DNA from: Sphingomonas sp. Leaf20
GTDB lineage: Bacteria > Pseudomonadota > Alphaproteobacteria > Sphingomonadales > Sphingomonadaceae
Reading direction: 5' to 3'
NCBI RefSeq assembly: GCF_001421535.1
Contig: NZ_LMKN01000001.1
Location: 62,001 to 126,000 of the forward strand
DNA length: 64,000 nucleotides
Shown: positions 33,309 to 41,748 of the stretch, piece by piece
Layout of the letters: each line of letters begins with the position of its first letter
How positions within the stretch are numbered: the stretch's first letter is position 1
Position numbers and translations under genes: made by a program
The notes under the pieces: model-generated
What the model saw: the letters and a program-made list of their open reading frames with translations, nothing else
The model's database searches: none
What the model was told of the DNA's origin: nothing

Positions 33309-33493
33309 CTTTATCGCAAACCATCCTAACGTCTCTGTCCAAGCGCCTGACAACGCTGCTCCCCCGCGAAGGAGCCGGGATACCGGGCGTTCGTACGGTA
33401 GCTGACGCGTATGAACGCACCCGGGATTTGCGCGTTGGACACGGTATCGCGTTTCCGAGGCGCGTCTCATCCCCCTTTCGACAGGACCTCGTC

Positions 33494-35584
33494 ATGGCAG
33501 AACCGTTCCTCATCGCCGTGCCGGACGACCGGCTCGCCACCATCCGCGCCAAGGTCGAGGCATTCGACTGGAGCAGCATGCCGGACGCAGGCGAGTGGCG
33601 ATCGGGCGTCGGCCTCGCCGATCTCAAGCGTCTCGTCGATCACTGGCTGACGCGGTACGACTGGCGCGCGCACGAACGCCGGCTCAACGCCCTGCCCCAG
33701 TTCACCGCACGCGTGCAGGGTCAGCGGCTCCACTTGATCCACGTGCGTGGCGACGGCTCACGGCCCCCGCTGCTCCTGCTCCACGGCTGGCCCGGGTCGT
33801 TCCTCGAGTTCGAGAGCCTGATCGCGCCGCTCGTCGCCGATGGTCACGACGTCGTCATCCCGTCGCTGCCGGGCTATGCCTTTTCCGGGCGGCCGCTGTC
33901 GCCGATCGGGCCGCGACAGACTGCCGAACTCATGCACGGGCTGATGGTCGACCTGTTCGGCGCGCGGCGCTACCTCGTCCAGGGCGGAGACTGGGGTGCG
34001 GCGATCGCCGGGTGGATGGCGCACGCGCATCCCGAAGCGATCGCGGGACTGCATCTGAACATGGTGCTGCTGCAGGCCGAGGATGCGGTACCGAAAAAGC
34101 CCGAGGAGCTCGCCTGGGCCGCGCGCCGCGCCGAACTCGCCAAGCAAGAGACCGGCTATTCGCTCGAGCAGGGGACCCGACCACAGACGCTCGGGGTGGC
34201 GATGTCGGACAGCCCGGTCGGCGTCGCGGCCTGGATCCTGGAGAAGTTCGGCGCGTGGGCCGACGTGCCGCGCGACACCCATGGCCGACCCGATCTATGG
34301 CAGGCGTTCGACGAGGATCTGCTGATCACCAACATCATGCTGTATCTGGTCGAGGGAGCGTTCGTCACGTCGACCTGGATGTACCGCGGTCGCATGCTCG
34401 AGGATTCGGGCACGTTCCCCGCCGGGACGCGGATCAAGGTGCCGACTGCGATCGCGGCGTTCCCCGACCCCGTCTTTCCACCGCCGCCACGCTCGCACGC
34501 GGAGAAGACCTACGACGTCGTCCAGTGGACCGAGATGGCCGCCGGCGGGCATTTCGCGGCGCTCGAACAGCCCGGACTGCTGCTCGCCGACATGCGCCGC
34601 TTCTTCGCGTCCCGATCCGTTTCGGACAAGGCCCCGAAACGGTCGACTGCGCTCCGTACGGCGGGGGTCATCACCGCGACGCTGGCGGCAGCCGCGGCCT
34701 ACACCCGCGCGACCGTCAGGCGGATCGAGCAGGACGTGCCAGCGGACGGGAGGTTCATCGACGTCGCGGGCGCGCGGTTGCATTATGTCGATCGCGGTAC
34801 GGGCCCGACGATCGTCATGATGCACGGGCTGGGCGCACAGCTTCGCAATTTCTCCTACGGCGTCGCCGATGCGCTGGCGGACGACTACCGAGTCATCCTC
34901 GTCGATCGTCCGGGTTCGGGTTATTCGGTACCGACCGGCGAACAGCCCGGCATCCTGCGCCAGTCGGCGATCATCGCAGCGCTGATCGACCGGCTCGCGC
35001 TCGATCGCCCGCCGCTGCTCGTCGGCCATTCGCTGGCGGGGGCGGTTGCGCTGGGGGTGGCTACGCACCATCCGGGCTCGGTCGCCGGGCTCGCGCTGCT
35101 GGCGCCGATGACCCAGCCGCCGCGGTCGATGCCCGCCGCGCTCGCACAGGGTATCGAGGACAGGAGCAGTGCACGCACGCTCTTCGCCAACGTCCTTGGT
35201 ACGCCGATCAGCCGTGCGGCGTATGGCCTGCGGTGGGGCAAGATCTTCGCGCCCGACCCGGTCCCGGCCGATTTCGCGACCCGCGGCGGCGGTGCACTCG
35301 GTGATCGCCCCGTATCGGTGAACGCGGCGCTGGTCGAACTGGCGAGCGCCGACGTCGACCTCGACGCGATCGCCGGCCGGTATGGGGCCTTGACGATCCC
35401 CGCCGCGCTGCTCTTCGGCCGCGAGGATCAAATCATCGCGCCCGCCACCGACGGCGACCGCGCGGCGGCGGCAATCCCGGGCGCTTCGCTCGAGATGACC
35501 GATGGCGGTCACATGCTGCCGGTCGCGCATCCGCAGGCGACCGCAGCCTTCATACGCCGATGCGCCGAACGCATGGTAAAATAG
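33494..35584 (+). CDS. Fused epoxide hydrolase and second alpha/beta hydrolase
   Basis: This 696-aa protein holds two complete hydrolases. Residues 1-375 are a microsomal-type epoxide hydrolase: an EHN cap region, HGWPGSFLEFE (oxyanion, about residue 97), nucleophile Asp in GGDWGAAIAGW (about 166) and histidine in GGHFAALEQP. Residues 375-415 contain a basic stretch and a hydrophobic segment (GVITATLAAAAAY). Residues 420-696 are a serine hydrolase: MHGLGAQ, GHSLAGA (nucleophile about 512), GREDQII (acid) and GGHMLPVAHP. Such second-domain proteins are normally separate and start with a membrane segment, so the fusion seems to have kept it. The start at 33494 is the ATG nearest the family N-terminus. 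Confidence 0.88.
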   Translation: MAEPFLIAVPDDRLATIRAKVEAFDWSSMPDAGEWRSGVGLADLKRLVDHWLTRYDWRAHERRLNALPQFTARVQGQRLHLIHVRGDGSRPPLLLLHGWPGSFLEFESLIAPLVADGHDVVIPSLPGYAFSGRPLSPIGPRQTAELMHGLMVDLFGARRYLVQGGDWGAAIAGWMAHAHPEAIAGLHLNMVLLQAEDAVPKKPEELAWAARRAELAKQETGYSLEQGTRPQTLGVAMSDSPVGVAAWILEKFGAWADVPRDTHGRPDLWQAFDEDLLITNIMLYLVEGAFVTSTWMYRGRMLEDSGTFPAGTRIKVPTAIAAFPDPVFPPPPRSHAEKTYDVVQWTEMAAGGHFAALEQPGLLLADMRRFFASRSVSDKAPKRSTALRTAGVITATLAAAAAYTRATVRRIEQDVPADGRFIDVAGARLHYVDRGTGPTIVMMHGLGAQLRNFSYGVADALADDYRVILVDRPGSGYSVPTGEQPGILRQSAIIAALIDRLALDRPPLLVGHSLAGAVALGVATHHPGSVAGLALLAPMTQPPRSMPAALAQGIEDRSSARTLFANVLGTPISRAAYGLRWGKIFAPDPVPADFATRGGGALGDRPVSVNAALVELASADVDLDAIAGRYGALTIPAALLFGREDQIIAPATDGDRAAAAIPGASLEMTDGGHMLPVAHPQATAAFIRRCAERMVK

Positions 35585-35683
35585 CGCTGACCACCGGACA
35601 GGCTGGCGCCTGACTTGCGGGAATGACAACCGCGGCGGTTTCCTCGAGGTCCGCCGCGGCTATCATCCGAGCTCTCGCCGCCT

Positions 35684-36163
35684 TTACGATATCGTATCGA
35701 GGATCCCGGACGACCGGAAGGTTTCGACGATCTCGGCCGGATCGTCGAACTCCTCCTCATAGCTGTGGGGCAATGTGAGCCGGGCCCATGGCATCGCGCT
35801 GCGGACGTAAATCTGCGCGACCGGTTTGACCCACCGCGTGTCATCGAGCGTCGACGGCCGGACGATCACCATGTCCGGCGATCCATCCGTCGTCGTATGC
35901 GTCCACACCGCGCACGTTCCACAGCGATACGCGCGGCTCTCGTTCCCGCTGTCCGCCGTTTTCGTCATGACGGCCGGCTGCCCCGTGAGCGAGAAGCCGT
36001 CCTTGTCGACCGGCATCCCGAGCGAGAACGCGCTCGACGTCTGTTGCTGGCAATCCGTGCAGTGGCACGCCATCACGAACAGCGGCGCCGTCGTGACATC
36101 GTAGCGGATGGCGCCGCAGCGGCATCCGCCAGTCATTCGAAACGTCTTTTCCCCGTCGCGCAT
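35684..36163 (-). CDS. GFA / CENP-V-family zinc-binding protein
   Basis: This 159-aa protein of the 'glutathione-dependent formaldehyde-activating enzyme' superfamily binds zinc through cysteines. All the family cysteine motifs are present: GGCRCGAIRY (about residue 14), CHCTDC (about 35) and YRCGTC (about 80). The biochemical role of most members is unproven; some bind glutathione or other thiols. It is monocistronic on the minus strand, with no regulatory clue. Confidence 0.9.
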   Translation of the reverse strand: MRDGEKTFRMTGGCRCGAIRYDVTTAPLFVMACHCTDCQQQTSSAFSLGMPVDKDGFSLTGQPAVMTKTADSGNESRAYRCGTCAVWTHTTTDGSPDMVIVRPSTLDDTRWVKPVAQIYVRSAMPWARLTLPHSYEEEFDDPAEIVETFRSSGILDTIS

Positions 36164-36208
36164 TCGTAATTCTCCTCAGCGGATCAACCGCTTGAGGAGC
36201 CAGATCGT

Positions 36209-36310
36209 TCACCCCGACGCCTCGCAGCGCGCGGACAAGCGGTAATCCACGGGGGTGTGGCCGTGCCGGGCGTTAAATAGGGCTCGCAATATGCCAACGG
36301 CTGACGAAGG
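36209..36310 (-). pseudogene. Remnant of an AraC-family C-terminus
   Basis: The minus-strand frame here reads ILRALFNARHGHTPVDYRLSAR before its stop at 36209. This matches the last helix of AraC/XylS HTH domains ('LxRxFRxxxGxSPxxYR'). No AraC N-terminal part or first HTH helix is found upstream, where the flotillin gene ends at 36324. It looks like the leftover tail of a deleted regulator. Confidence 0.5.
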
Positions 36311-36323
36311 GCGCCCCTCCAGC

Positions 36324-38045
36324 TCAGGCAGACGCGGGCCCTGACCCGCCATTGAGGGCAGCAGGCGTCTTGGGAAGATCCGCTCGGGGTGCTCCGTCAG
36401 CGTTGCTCCCGGCAAGCATGCCGTTCAACGAACTGCCCGTCATGCCGAGTTCCGCCATCAGCCCGTCGATCAGCGGGCCCCCGACGCGGTAGCGCATCGC
36501 TGCGGCAACGGCCGCGTCGGCGAGATTGCCTTGGCCGCTGCTCGCCGCGGCATCGCCGCCGTCGCCGTGAATTCCCCTGGCATCGACGATGCTGATCTTG
36601 TCGATGTTCTCCATCGGCTTGCTCGCGGCGGCGATGATCGCGGGGAGTGCTTCGAGCATCGCGCGACGAACCAGCAACGCGGTCTGCGCGTCGCTCAGCA
36701 GGTTGGTCGCCTCGTTCAACGAAGCCTGTCCCGCCGCATCAACCTTGAACGCCGCCTCGCGTCCTTCTGCGCGCGCCTTTTCGGCATCGGCTTCGGCGGT
36801 CGCTTCGGTACGGAGCGCGCTCGCGCGTGCCTCGGCGGCCTCCTTCTCGGCGGTCGCAGCAACGGTGATACCGACGGCCTCTTCCTGCGCACGCTGCGTG
36901 GCGGCGATCACCGCGACGTTCTTGTTGCGGTTGGCGATCTCGGTCGCCTTGGCCGTCGCGACGCTTTCCTCCGCCCGCACCGCAAGCGCACGCGCCTCGT
37001 TCGCAGCCGCGGTGGCGGTCGACTCCTCCTCGGACTTCTGCGCGGTCTGCACCGCGGTCGTGATGCGCGCGATCTCGATCGTGCGGTCACGTTCGATCGT
37101 CGCGGTCTGGATCGCACCGTCGCGCGCGATCGTCGCGGTCTTGATGACCTTGTCCGCCTCGGTCTGCGCGACCGTCTGCGCCTGGTTGGCGGTGATCCGC
37201 GCGATCTCGGCGAGGCGCGTCTGCTCGGCTTCGGCGGTGGCGATCGCGGTCGCCTGTTCGGCGCGGCGGGCCGACAAGGTCTGCTCCTGCGTCAGCCGCG
37301 CCTGTTCGGCCGCCTGCGCGATCTCGAGCGACTGGTTGTTCGCATCGAGGTTGCGCTGCTCGATCTCGACGCGGTTGGTCGCGACGATGTCGTTGCGGAT
37401 CTTCTTGCGCTCCTCGATCGTCCGCGTGAGCACGGTCAGCCCCTCGGCGTCGAACGCGTTGTTCTCGTTGAAATGCTCGAACGCGGTCTGGTCGAAATGC
37501 GTGATGCTGACTGACTCGAGCTGGAAGCCGTTCATGTCCAGGTCGGTCATCAGCGCCTCCTGCACCTTCTGGATGAAGTCGGCGCGGTTGGCATGGAGGT
37601 GCTCCATCGTCATCGTTGCGGCGACCGAACGCAGCGCGGAGACGAGCTTGCCGTCGAGCAGCGATTTCACCGCGTCGGGGCTGTTGACCGAGTCACCCAG
37701 CGTCTGCGCGGCGGCGGCGATCGATTCCGCATCGGGCTTCACCTTGATGTGGAACAGCCCGACGACGTCGACGCGCAGCTTGTCGAGCGTGATCAGCGCA
37801 TCCTTGTTGAGCCGCGACACCTCCAGCTTCACCGTCGTCAGCCGGACCTGCATCAGTTCGTGAAGCACCGGGATCACCATGATGCCGCCGTTGAGCACAA
37901 CCTTCTCGCCGCCAAAGCCGGTGCGGATCAGCGCCACGTCCTTGGTCGCGCGGCGGTACAGCCGGGTCAGGATGATGCCGATCACGACCAGCGCGAAGAG
38001 CACGATGCCGGCGTAGATCAGGACGTTCAGAAGCTGTTCGGGCAT
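36324..38045 (-). CDS. Flotillin-like SPFH-domain membrane protein (YqiK type)
   Basis: This 573-aa protein has an N-terminal membrane segment (about residues 8-28), then an SPFH/band-7 domain (about 40-200, GFGGEKVVLNGGIMVIPVLHELMQV). A very long Ala/Glu coiled coil (about 220-430) and a C-terminal domain follow (LPAIIAAASKPMENIDKISIVD). Flotillins scaffold ordered membrane microdomains. It is encoded 14 nt after the YqiJ-like gene, and the two form the conserved YqiJ-YqiK pair, in which YqiJ carries an NfeD-like OB-fold partner domain. Confidence 0.92.
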   Translation of the reverse strand: MPEQLLNVLIYAGIVLFALVVIGIILTRLYRRATKDVALIRTGFGGEKVVLNGGIMVIPVLHELMQVRLTTVKLEVSRLNKDALITLDKLRVDVVGLFHIKVKPDAESIAAAAQTLGDSVNSPDAVKSLLDGKLVSALRSVAATMTMEHLHANRADFIQKVQEALMTDLDMNGFQLESVSITHFDQTAFEHFNENNAFDAEGLTVLTRTIEERKKIRNDIVATNRVEIEQRNLDANNQSLEIAQAAEQARLTQEQTLSARRAEQATAIATAEAEQTRLAEIARITANQAQTVAQTEADKVIKTATIARDGAIQTATIERDRTIEIARITTAVQTAQKSEEESTATAAANEARALAVRAEESVATAKATEIANRNKNVAVIAATQRAQEEAVGITVAATAEKEAAEARASALRTEATAEADAEKARAEGREAAFKVDAAGQASLNEATNLLSDAQTALLVRRAMLEALPAIIAAASKPMENIDKISIVDARGIHGDGGDAAASSGQGNLADAAVAAAMRYRVGGPLIDGLMAELGMTGSSLNGMLAGSNADGAPRADLPKTPAALNGGSGPASA

Positions 38046-38059
38046 AAGACCCTCCCCGG

Positions 38060-38692
38060 TTATGATTGTGGTCGGATCGGCTGAAGAAGCGCGTTCGCCT
38101 CGGGCAGCGCGTAGAAGAGTTTCCCGTCGCGGCGGACGATGAGCGCGGTGTCGCCGGCGGCGATCGCGTCGGCGTCGTCATGCGGCTCGACCATGATGAA
38201 ATGCGCCTGGCCGTGCTGGTCGACGATCTTCGCGCGGGCGGGCGATCCACGGCGGGCCGTGCCTTCGAGGATCGTGCCACGGCGGCGAAGGAAGTCATCG
38301 GTCGAGATCACGCTGGTTTCGAACCCGGGCATGATCCGGGCAAGCCCGTTGGCGGCGAGCGTATTGAGCGGTATCCCGGCGAGCAAGGCACCGCCCGCGG
38401 CCAGACCCCAGTGCAGCGGATCCCCGGTCACCGCGGTCGCGACCTGCTGGATAGCGATGCCTGCAAGCGTGAAGCAGCCGAGCAGCGAGGTCAGCCAGAT
38501 CAGGATCGGCAGGTCACGACCGATCCCGAGCCAGTCGAGCAGGCCGCCGCTTTCGGCCTCGGCATGGAGGTCGGCGTCGAGATCGAGCTGCCCGAGCCCC
38601 AGGCCGACCGCCTCAATCACCCCGATCCCGATCATCACGACGAACGCGATCGCGAACGGCACATAGGCGGGCGTCAGGAAGATCGCGAACAT
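38060..38692 (-). CDS. YqiJ-family NfeD-like membrane protein
   Basis: This 210-aa protein has about four hydrophobic segments (about residues 8-30, 62-90 and 95-118) followed by a C-terminal OB-fold region (RRGTILEGTARRGSPARAKIVDQHGQAHFIMVEP). That is the layout of YqiJ/NfeD proteins, which partner SPFH proteins. The start at 38692 gives MFAIFLTPAYVPF, a good inner-membrane N-terminus. It is the first gene of the YqiJ-flotillin operon. The promoter should lie in 38693-38800. Confidence 0.88.
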   Translation of the reverse strand: MFAIFLTPAYVPFAIAFVVMIGIGVIEAVGLGLGQLDLDADLHAEAESGGLLDWLGIGRDLPILIWLTSLLGCFTLAGIAIQQVATAVTGDPLHWGLAAGGALLAGIPLNTLAANGLARIMPGFETSVISTDDFLRRRGTILEGTARRGSPARAKIVDQHGQAHFIMVEPHDDADAIAAGDTALIVRRDGKLFYALPEANALLQPIRPQS

Positions 38693-38979
38693 GCACGCTG
38701 GCCTTGGTTCTGCATCGGCAGACGCGTAGCCGACAGATCGTAACGCTTCGTTACGAAACACCGCATGACCTGATTTCCGCGCCTCATGCGACCGATGTCC
38801 CCCGCAGCATGGCTAGGCCGACGTCGCGGCGACGGCAACGCATACGGTCGAGAGACCGGCCGGCTTTGGATATAAAAGCTGCACGGAATCTGCACGGCAA
38901 CCGGACACGGATCACATCGGCTCCGCGATCAGGCGCGGACCGTCGTCGTCACGATCCTGGAAATAGCAGCCAGGCCGAT

Positions 38980-39117
38980 GCAGGACTGATCGCCATCCGT
39001 CTCGGCCTCGCGATCTCGCGATCGTTGTCGGAGGCGGCTTCGGGGGAATTGGCGCTGATGGACGGCGAGACACTGGGGTTTGTCGTCCGCCTGCCCGTGG
39101 ATGCCGGACAAGCATGA
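38980..39117 (+). pseudogene. Fragment of a histidine-kinase ATPase C-terminus
   Basis: The plus-strand frame reads GLIAIRLGLAISRSLSEAAS, then GFVVRLPVDAGQA and a stop. This is the G2-box to C-terminus of a HATPase domain ('GLGLAISRSLVEAxGG...FxxxLP'), with the G-box damaged (IRLG for GxGLG). No kinase domain precedes it: 38693-38979 holds only the upstream region of the YqiJ-like gene and no conserved frame. It is a short relic of a deleted kinase. Confidence 0.5.
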
Positions 39118-39176
39118 CAGCGTCGCGCAAGCCGGTTTAGCCTGCGCGCCGCCACGGCCGCGGTACGCCCGGCACC

Positions 39177-39386
39177 TCAGTCGCGTGGAGCACGCGCGAT
39201 TATCGCCTGCGCCGGACGCAGCCGGGCCTTCCAGATCTTCACCGAAGGATGCCCGGCGGCGAGGCCGGCGAGACGGCCTTCGATCTGCGCCACCGCCAGC
39301 TTTGCCGCCTCGACCTCGGCGAGCGTCGGCGGAGGCTGGATATTGGCGCGCGCATGGGCGCCGGTGCGGCCTTTGCTCTTGGTCAT
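39177..39386 (-). CDS. Hypothetical small protein, 69 aa
   Basis: No family is recognised. The sequence is basic at the start (TKSKGRTGAHARA), then has one predicted amphipathic helix (LAEVEAAKLAVAQIEGRLAGLAAG) and a basic end. It lies just downstream of the phosphatase gene (47-nt gap) on the same strand. The start is 10 nt after a G-rich stretch. Coding status is moderate only. Confidence 0.4.
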   Translation of the reverse strand: MTKSKGRTGAHARANIQPPPTLAEVEAAKLAVAQIEGRLAGLAAGHPSVKIWKARLRPAQAIIARAPRD

Positions 39387-39433
39387 GGCGCCCCTGATGG
39401 TCCGGGACGGTCGCTCCGGTCAATGCGGGAGCA

Positions 39434-40660
39434 TCAAGAAACCGCCGGTCGAAGCGGTGCGAGGCGGGATCGGAACAGCCGGCCAAAGGTCGCGGCGGGA
39501 CACGGTGCCGCGCAGCCTGGTATCTTGAGCGCCACGAGCGAGGCCGACCGCCCGAGCCCGCGCAGCGTCGCGGGCGACTGCGTGCGGTACGATATGCGCA
39601 CGACGCGGGCGCCGGTGCGGACGTCGTGCAGCCGCTCGACGAGCAACGCTCCACCCGGCGGGACGTCGTTCGTCGCATAGCCGGGCGTCTTCAGATCGAT
39701 CCGCAGGGCTGCGGCGAGTGCGGTGACGTTGGTGTCGTGGCCCATCAGCACCGTCAGCCGCGGCCCGTTTCCCGACAGCGCAGCGAGAACTTCCCGGCCG
39801 AGCGCCGCTGTTTGATGCGCGGCCATGTACGGCGGACGGGTGAACACGGCAAACAGCGCAGCGTGAAGCGCACCCAACTGTTTCAGCGTCGCAGCATCCG
39901 CCCTGCCCCAGCCGACATGCTCGCGTGGCAAACCCTCGACCTCCTGCAGCAGCAATACCTGCGCAATACCCGATGCCGCGCGGATCGGTCCGGCGAGAAC
40001 GAGGTCGTGGCCGTCGGGGCTGGCGCCGACGGCAGGCGCTCCCGCGGACAGGCATCCTCCTGCCGCCGGGGTGCAGCCGAGCACCATGTCGAGCCGGGCG
40101 AGCGCGCCCCGATGACGGCGAGCAAGCGCGGCCATCCCGCCCGTGTCACGGTTGATCGCCGCAATCGCGGCCGCCGCGTCGAACGCGGTCGCCCGCGCAC
40201 GAAGCGGTTCGAAGATCGGATCGATTGTGCCGAGCGGCTGATGCTCGACGACAAGCGCGCAGCCGGGGGCGAAGCCGTCCGCATACGCGCGGCCGCTGGC
40301 GATCGTCCGCGCCGACGTGTTGGACCTGATCCGGACGCCATCCCCCGGGCAGCCGTTCGCCGCGAACAGCCCGTGCGCCGCGAGCAGGCGCCGGTCATAT
40401 GCGGCGACATGCTCCAGCGCGCGGACGCCGTGCGGGGTAATCCGGCTTTCCGCGACCGGCCATAACGGCCAGGGCGCGCGCGTTCGTGTGCCCGGCGGTA
40501 CCTCGCCATCGAGCGGCGCGCGGATGCCGTGCCGCATCACCAGCACCGCCCGCTCGACCACCAGCGCGCGCGTCGGCGCGGCGCCGTCGACCGGTCCGGG
40601 CAGCACCCCCGCGGCCGTGCACAGCGTCGCGAGCGCGGTCAGCAGGCGCACCGCCCTCAC
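39434..40660 (-). CDS. Exported histidine acid phosphatase (phytase-like)
   Basis: This 408-aa protein has a signal peptide (about residues 1-27). The branch-2 histidine phosphatase hallmarks are present: RHGIRAPL (about residue 44, nucleophilic His), conserved Arg in RSNTSARTI, and GHDTNVTALAAAL (the HD proton-donor motif, about residue 312). Relatives are AppA-type phytases and glucose-1-phosphatases, which remove phosphate from phytate or sugar phosphates in the periplasm. I take the GTG at 40660, which overlaps the PI-PLC stop by 4 nt; an ATG at 40675 is also possible. It is the last gene of the TonB receptor/PI-PLC/phosphatase operon. Confidence 0.9.
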   Translation of the reverse strand: MRAVRLLTALATLCTAAGVLPGPVDGAAPTRALVVERAVLVMRHGIRAPLDGEVPPGTRTRAPWPLWPVAESRITPHGVRALEHVAAYDRRLLAAHGLFAANGCPGDGVRIRSNTSARTIASGRAYADGFAPGCALVVEHQPLGTIDPIFEPLRARATAFDAAAAIAAINRDTGGMAALARRHRGALARLDMVLGCTPAAGGCLSAGAPAVGASPDGHDLVLAGPIRAASGIAQVLLLQEVEGLPREHVGWGRADAATLKQLGALHAALFAVFTRPPYMAAHQTAALGREVLAALSGNGPRLTVLMGHDTNVTALAAALRIDLKTPGYATNDVPPGGALLVERLHDVRTGARVVRISYRTQSPATLRGLGRSASLVALKIPGCAAPCPAATFGRLFRSRLAPLRPAVS

Positions 40661-41748
40661 GGCCGCACCCTGCATCCGCCAGCGACGCGCACCGGGCTGC
40701 ACCGCGCTATCGTCCCCCCCGGCAGCGTAACCACGAAGCCCGTCGCCAACGGATCGGGGGCGCCGGGATAATAGTCGGTGCTGACGGCCTGCGCGCCGCT
40801 GGCCATTGCCGCATCCGCCTTGGCGTGGTCGCGGCGGCGCGCCTCGACCGTGTTCGCGTCGGTACGCGTCCGCACGATCACGCCGTCGCGCACCCAGCGC
40901 GTGATCTGCGCTGCGTCGCTCAGCGGGTCCTGGACGATCTGGATCGCGGATTCGGGCTGGTCGTCGGGATACCAGCCGAACATCGCCCGACCGGCAAGCG
41001 ACGGATGGCCGTCGCGGTAGACGTCCGACACGGGCTTGCGCACGTCGAGCAGCACGTAGATCCGGCCTCGTGCCGCCGCCAGCGTCGGCCAGCCCCGCGC
41101 GTGCACCGCCTCGCGCAGGGTGGGCGCCCCGCCGCGCACCTCGTCGGGGGTGATCAACCGCTTGCCGGGCAGCACCGAGCGGATCTCGCCGTCGAGCGCG
41201 TCGAGCAGCCGCGCGTCGTCGAGCGCTATGGGGGCGGTAATCCCCGGGCGATCTGACGGCGTGTCGGCGGCGTTGATGGTGATCATGATCGGCAGATGCC
41301 GCGGGTGCGCGCGCGACCAGCGATCCACTTCGCCAAGGCACCGCACCAACGTCACGCAGCTGCTCAGATAGTCGACATCGGGAATGTGGAAGACCTTGAA
41401 CCCCGGCCTGCGCATCGCGGCCTCGTCGAAGCCGGTTGTCTCCCCCGCCGCCTTCGCCAACGCCTCGCCCTTTGGCGACGCGTACCGCCCGCCCCGGGGA
41501 TCGGCGAACACGTCGATCTCGATCTGGCGCACCCCGCGATCGAGCTGCTGCGCGAGCGGCAGGTGATAATAATCGAGGCCTTGCGCGAGCCGCGGATCGG
41601 CGGCGCGGATCTTCGCCATCACCGCGGCGGGGATCCGTGCCTTGAAGCTGTTGTGCGAGCCGACGACCTGAATGTCGTTCATCGCCCGCTGCGCCGCCGC
41701 CCCGGTCGAGACCAGCGCGACGGCGGACAGGATCATTCCCCTGAGCAT
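40657..41748 (-). CDS. Exported PI-PLC-like (Ca2+-dependent phosphoinositide phospholipase C family) protein
   Basis: This 363-aa protein has a signal peptide (about residues 1-19). It shows the features of the bacterial Ca2+-dependent PI-PLC-C1-like family: DIQVVGSHNSFK near residue 25, HLPLAQQLDRGVRQIEIDVF (about residue 63), KVFHIPDVDY and the late STDYY with a small C-terminal domain. The catalytic histidine pair is likely in GSHNS and FHIPD. Its substrate may be a phosphatidylinositol or inositol-phosphate ester. Its ATG overlaps the receptor stop by 4 nt, and its stop overlaps the phosphatase start. The operon therefore joins import, ester cleavage and dephosphorylation. Confidence 0.85.
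   Translation of the reverse strand: MLRGMILSAVALVSTGAAAQRAMNDIQVVGSHNSFKARIPAAVMAKIRAADPRLAQGLDYYHLPLAQQLDRGVRQIEIDVFADPRGGRYASPKGEALAKAAGETTGFDEAAMRRPGFKVFHIPDVDYLSSCVTLVRCLGEVDRWSRAHPRHLPIMITINAADTPSDRPGITAPIALDDARLLDALDGEIRSVLPGKRLITPDEVRGGAPTLREAVHARGWPTLAAARGRIYVLLDVRKPVSDVYRDGHPSLAGRAMFGWYPDDQPESAIQIVQDPLSDAAQITRWVRDGVIVRTRTDANTVEARRRDHAKADAAMASGAQAVSTDYYPGAPDPLATGFVVTLPGGTIARCSPVRVAGGCRVRP

Noticed and set aside
36531..37863. Two long plus-strand frames opposite the flotillin gene
   Set aside because: They are antisense shadows of the Ala/Glu coiled coil. The flotillin frame has SPFH motifs and a membrane segment.
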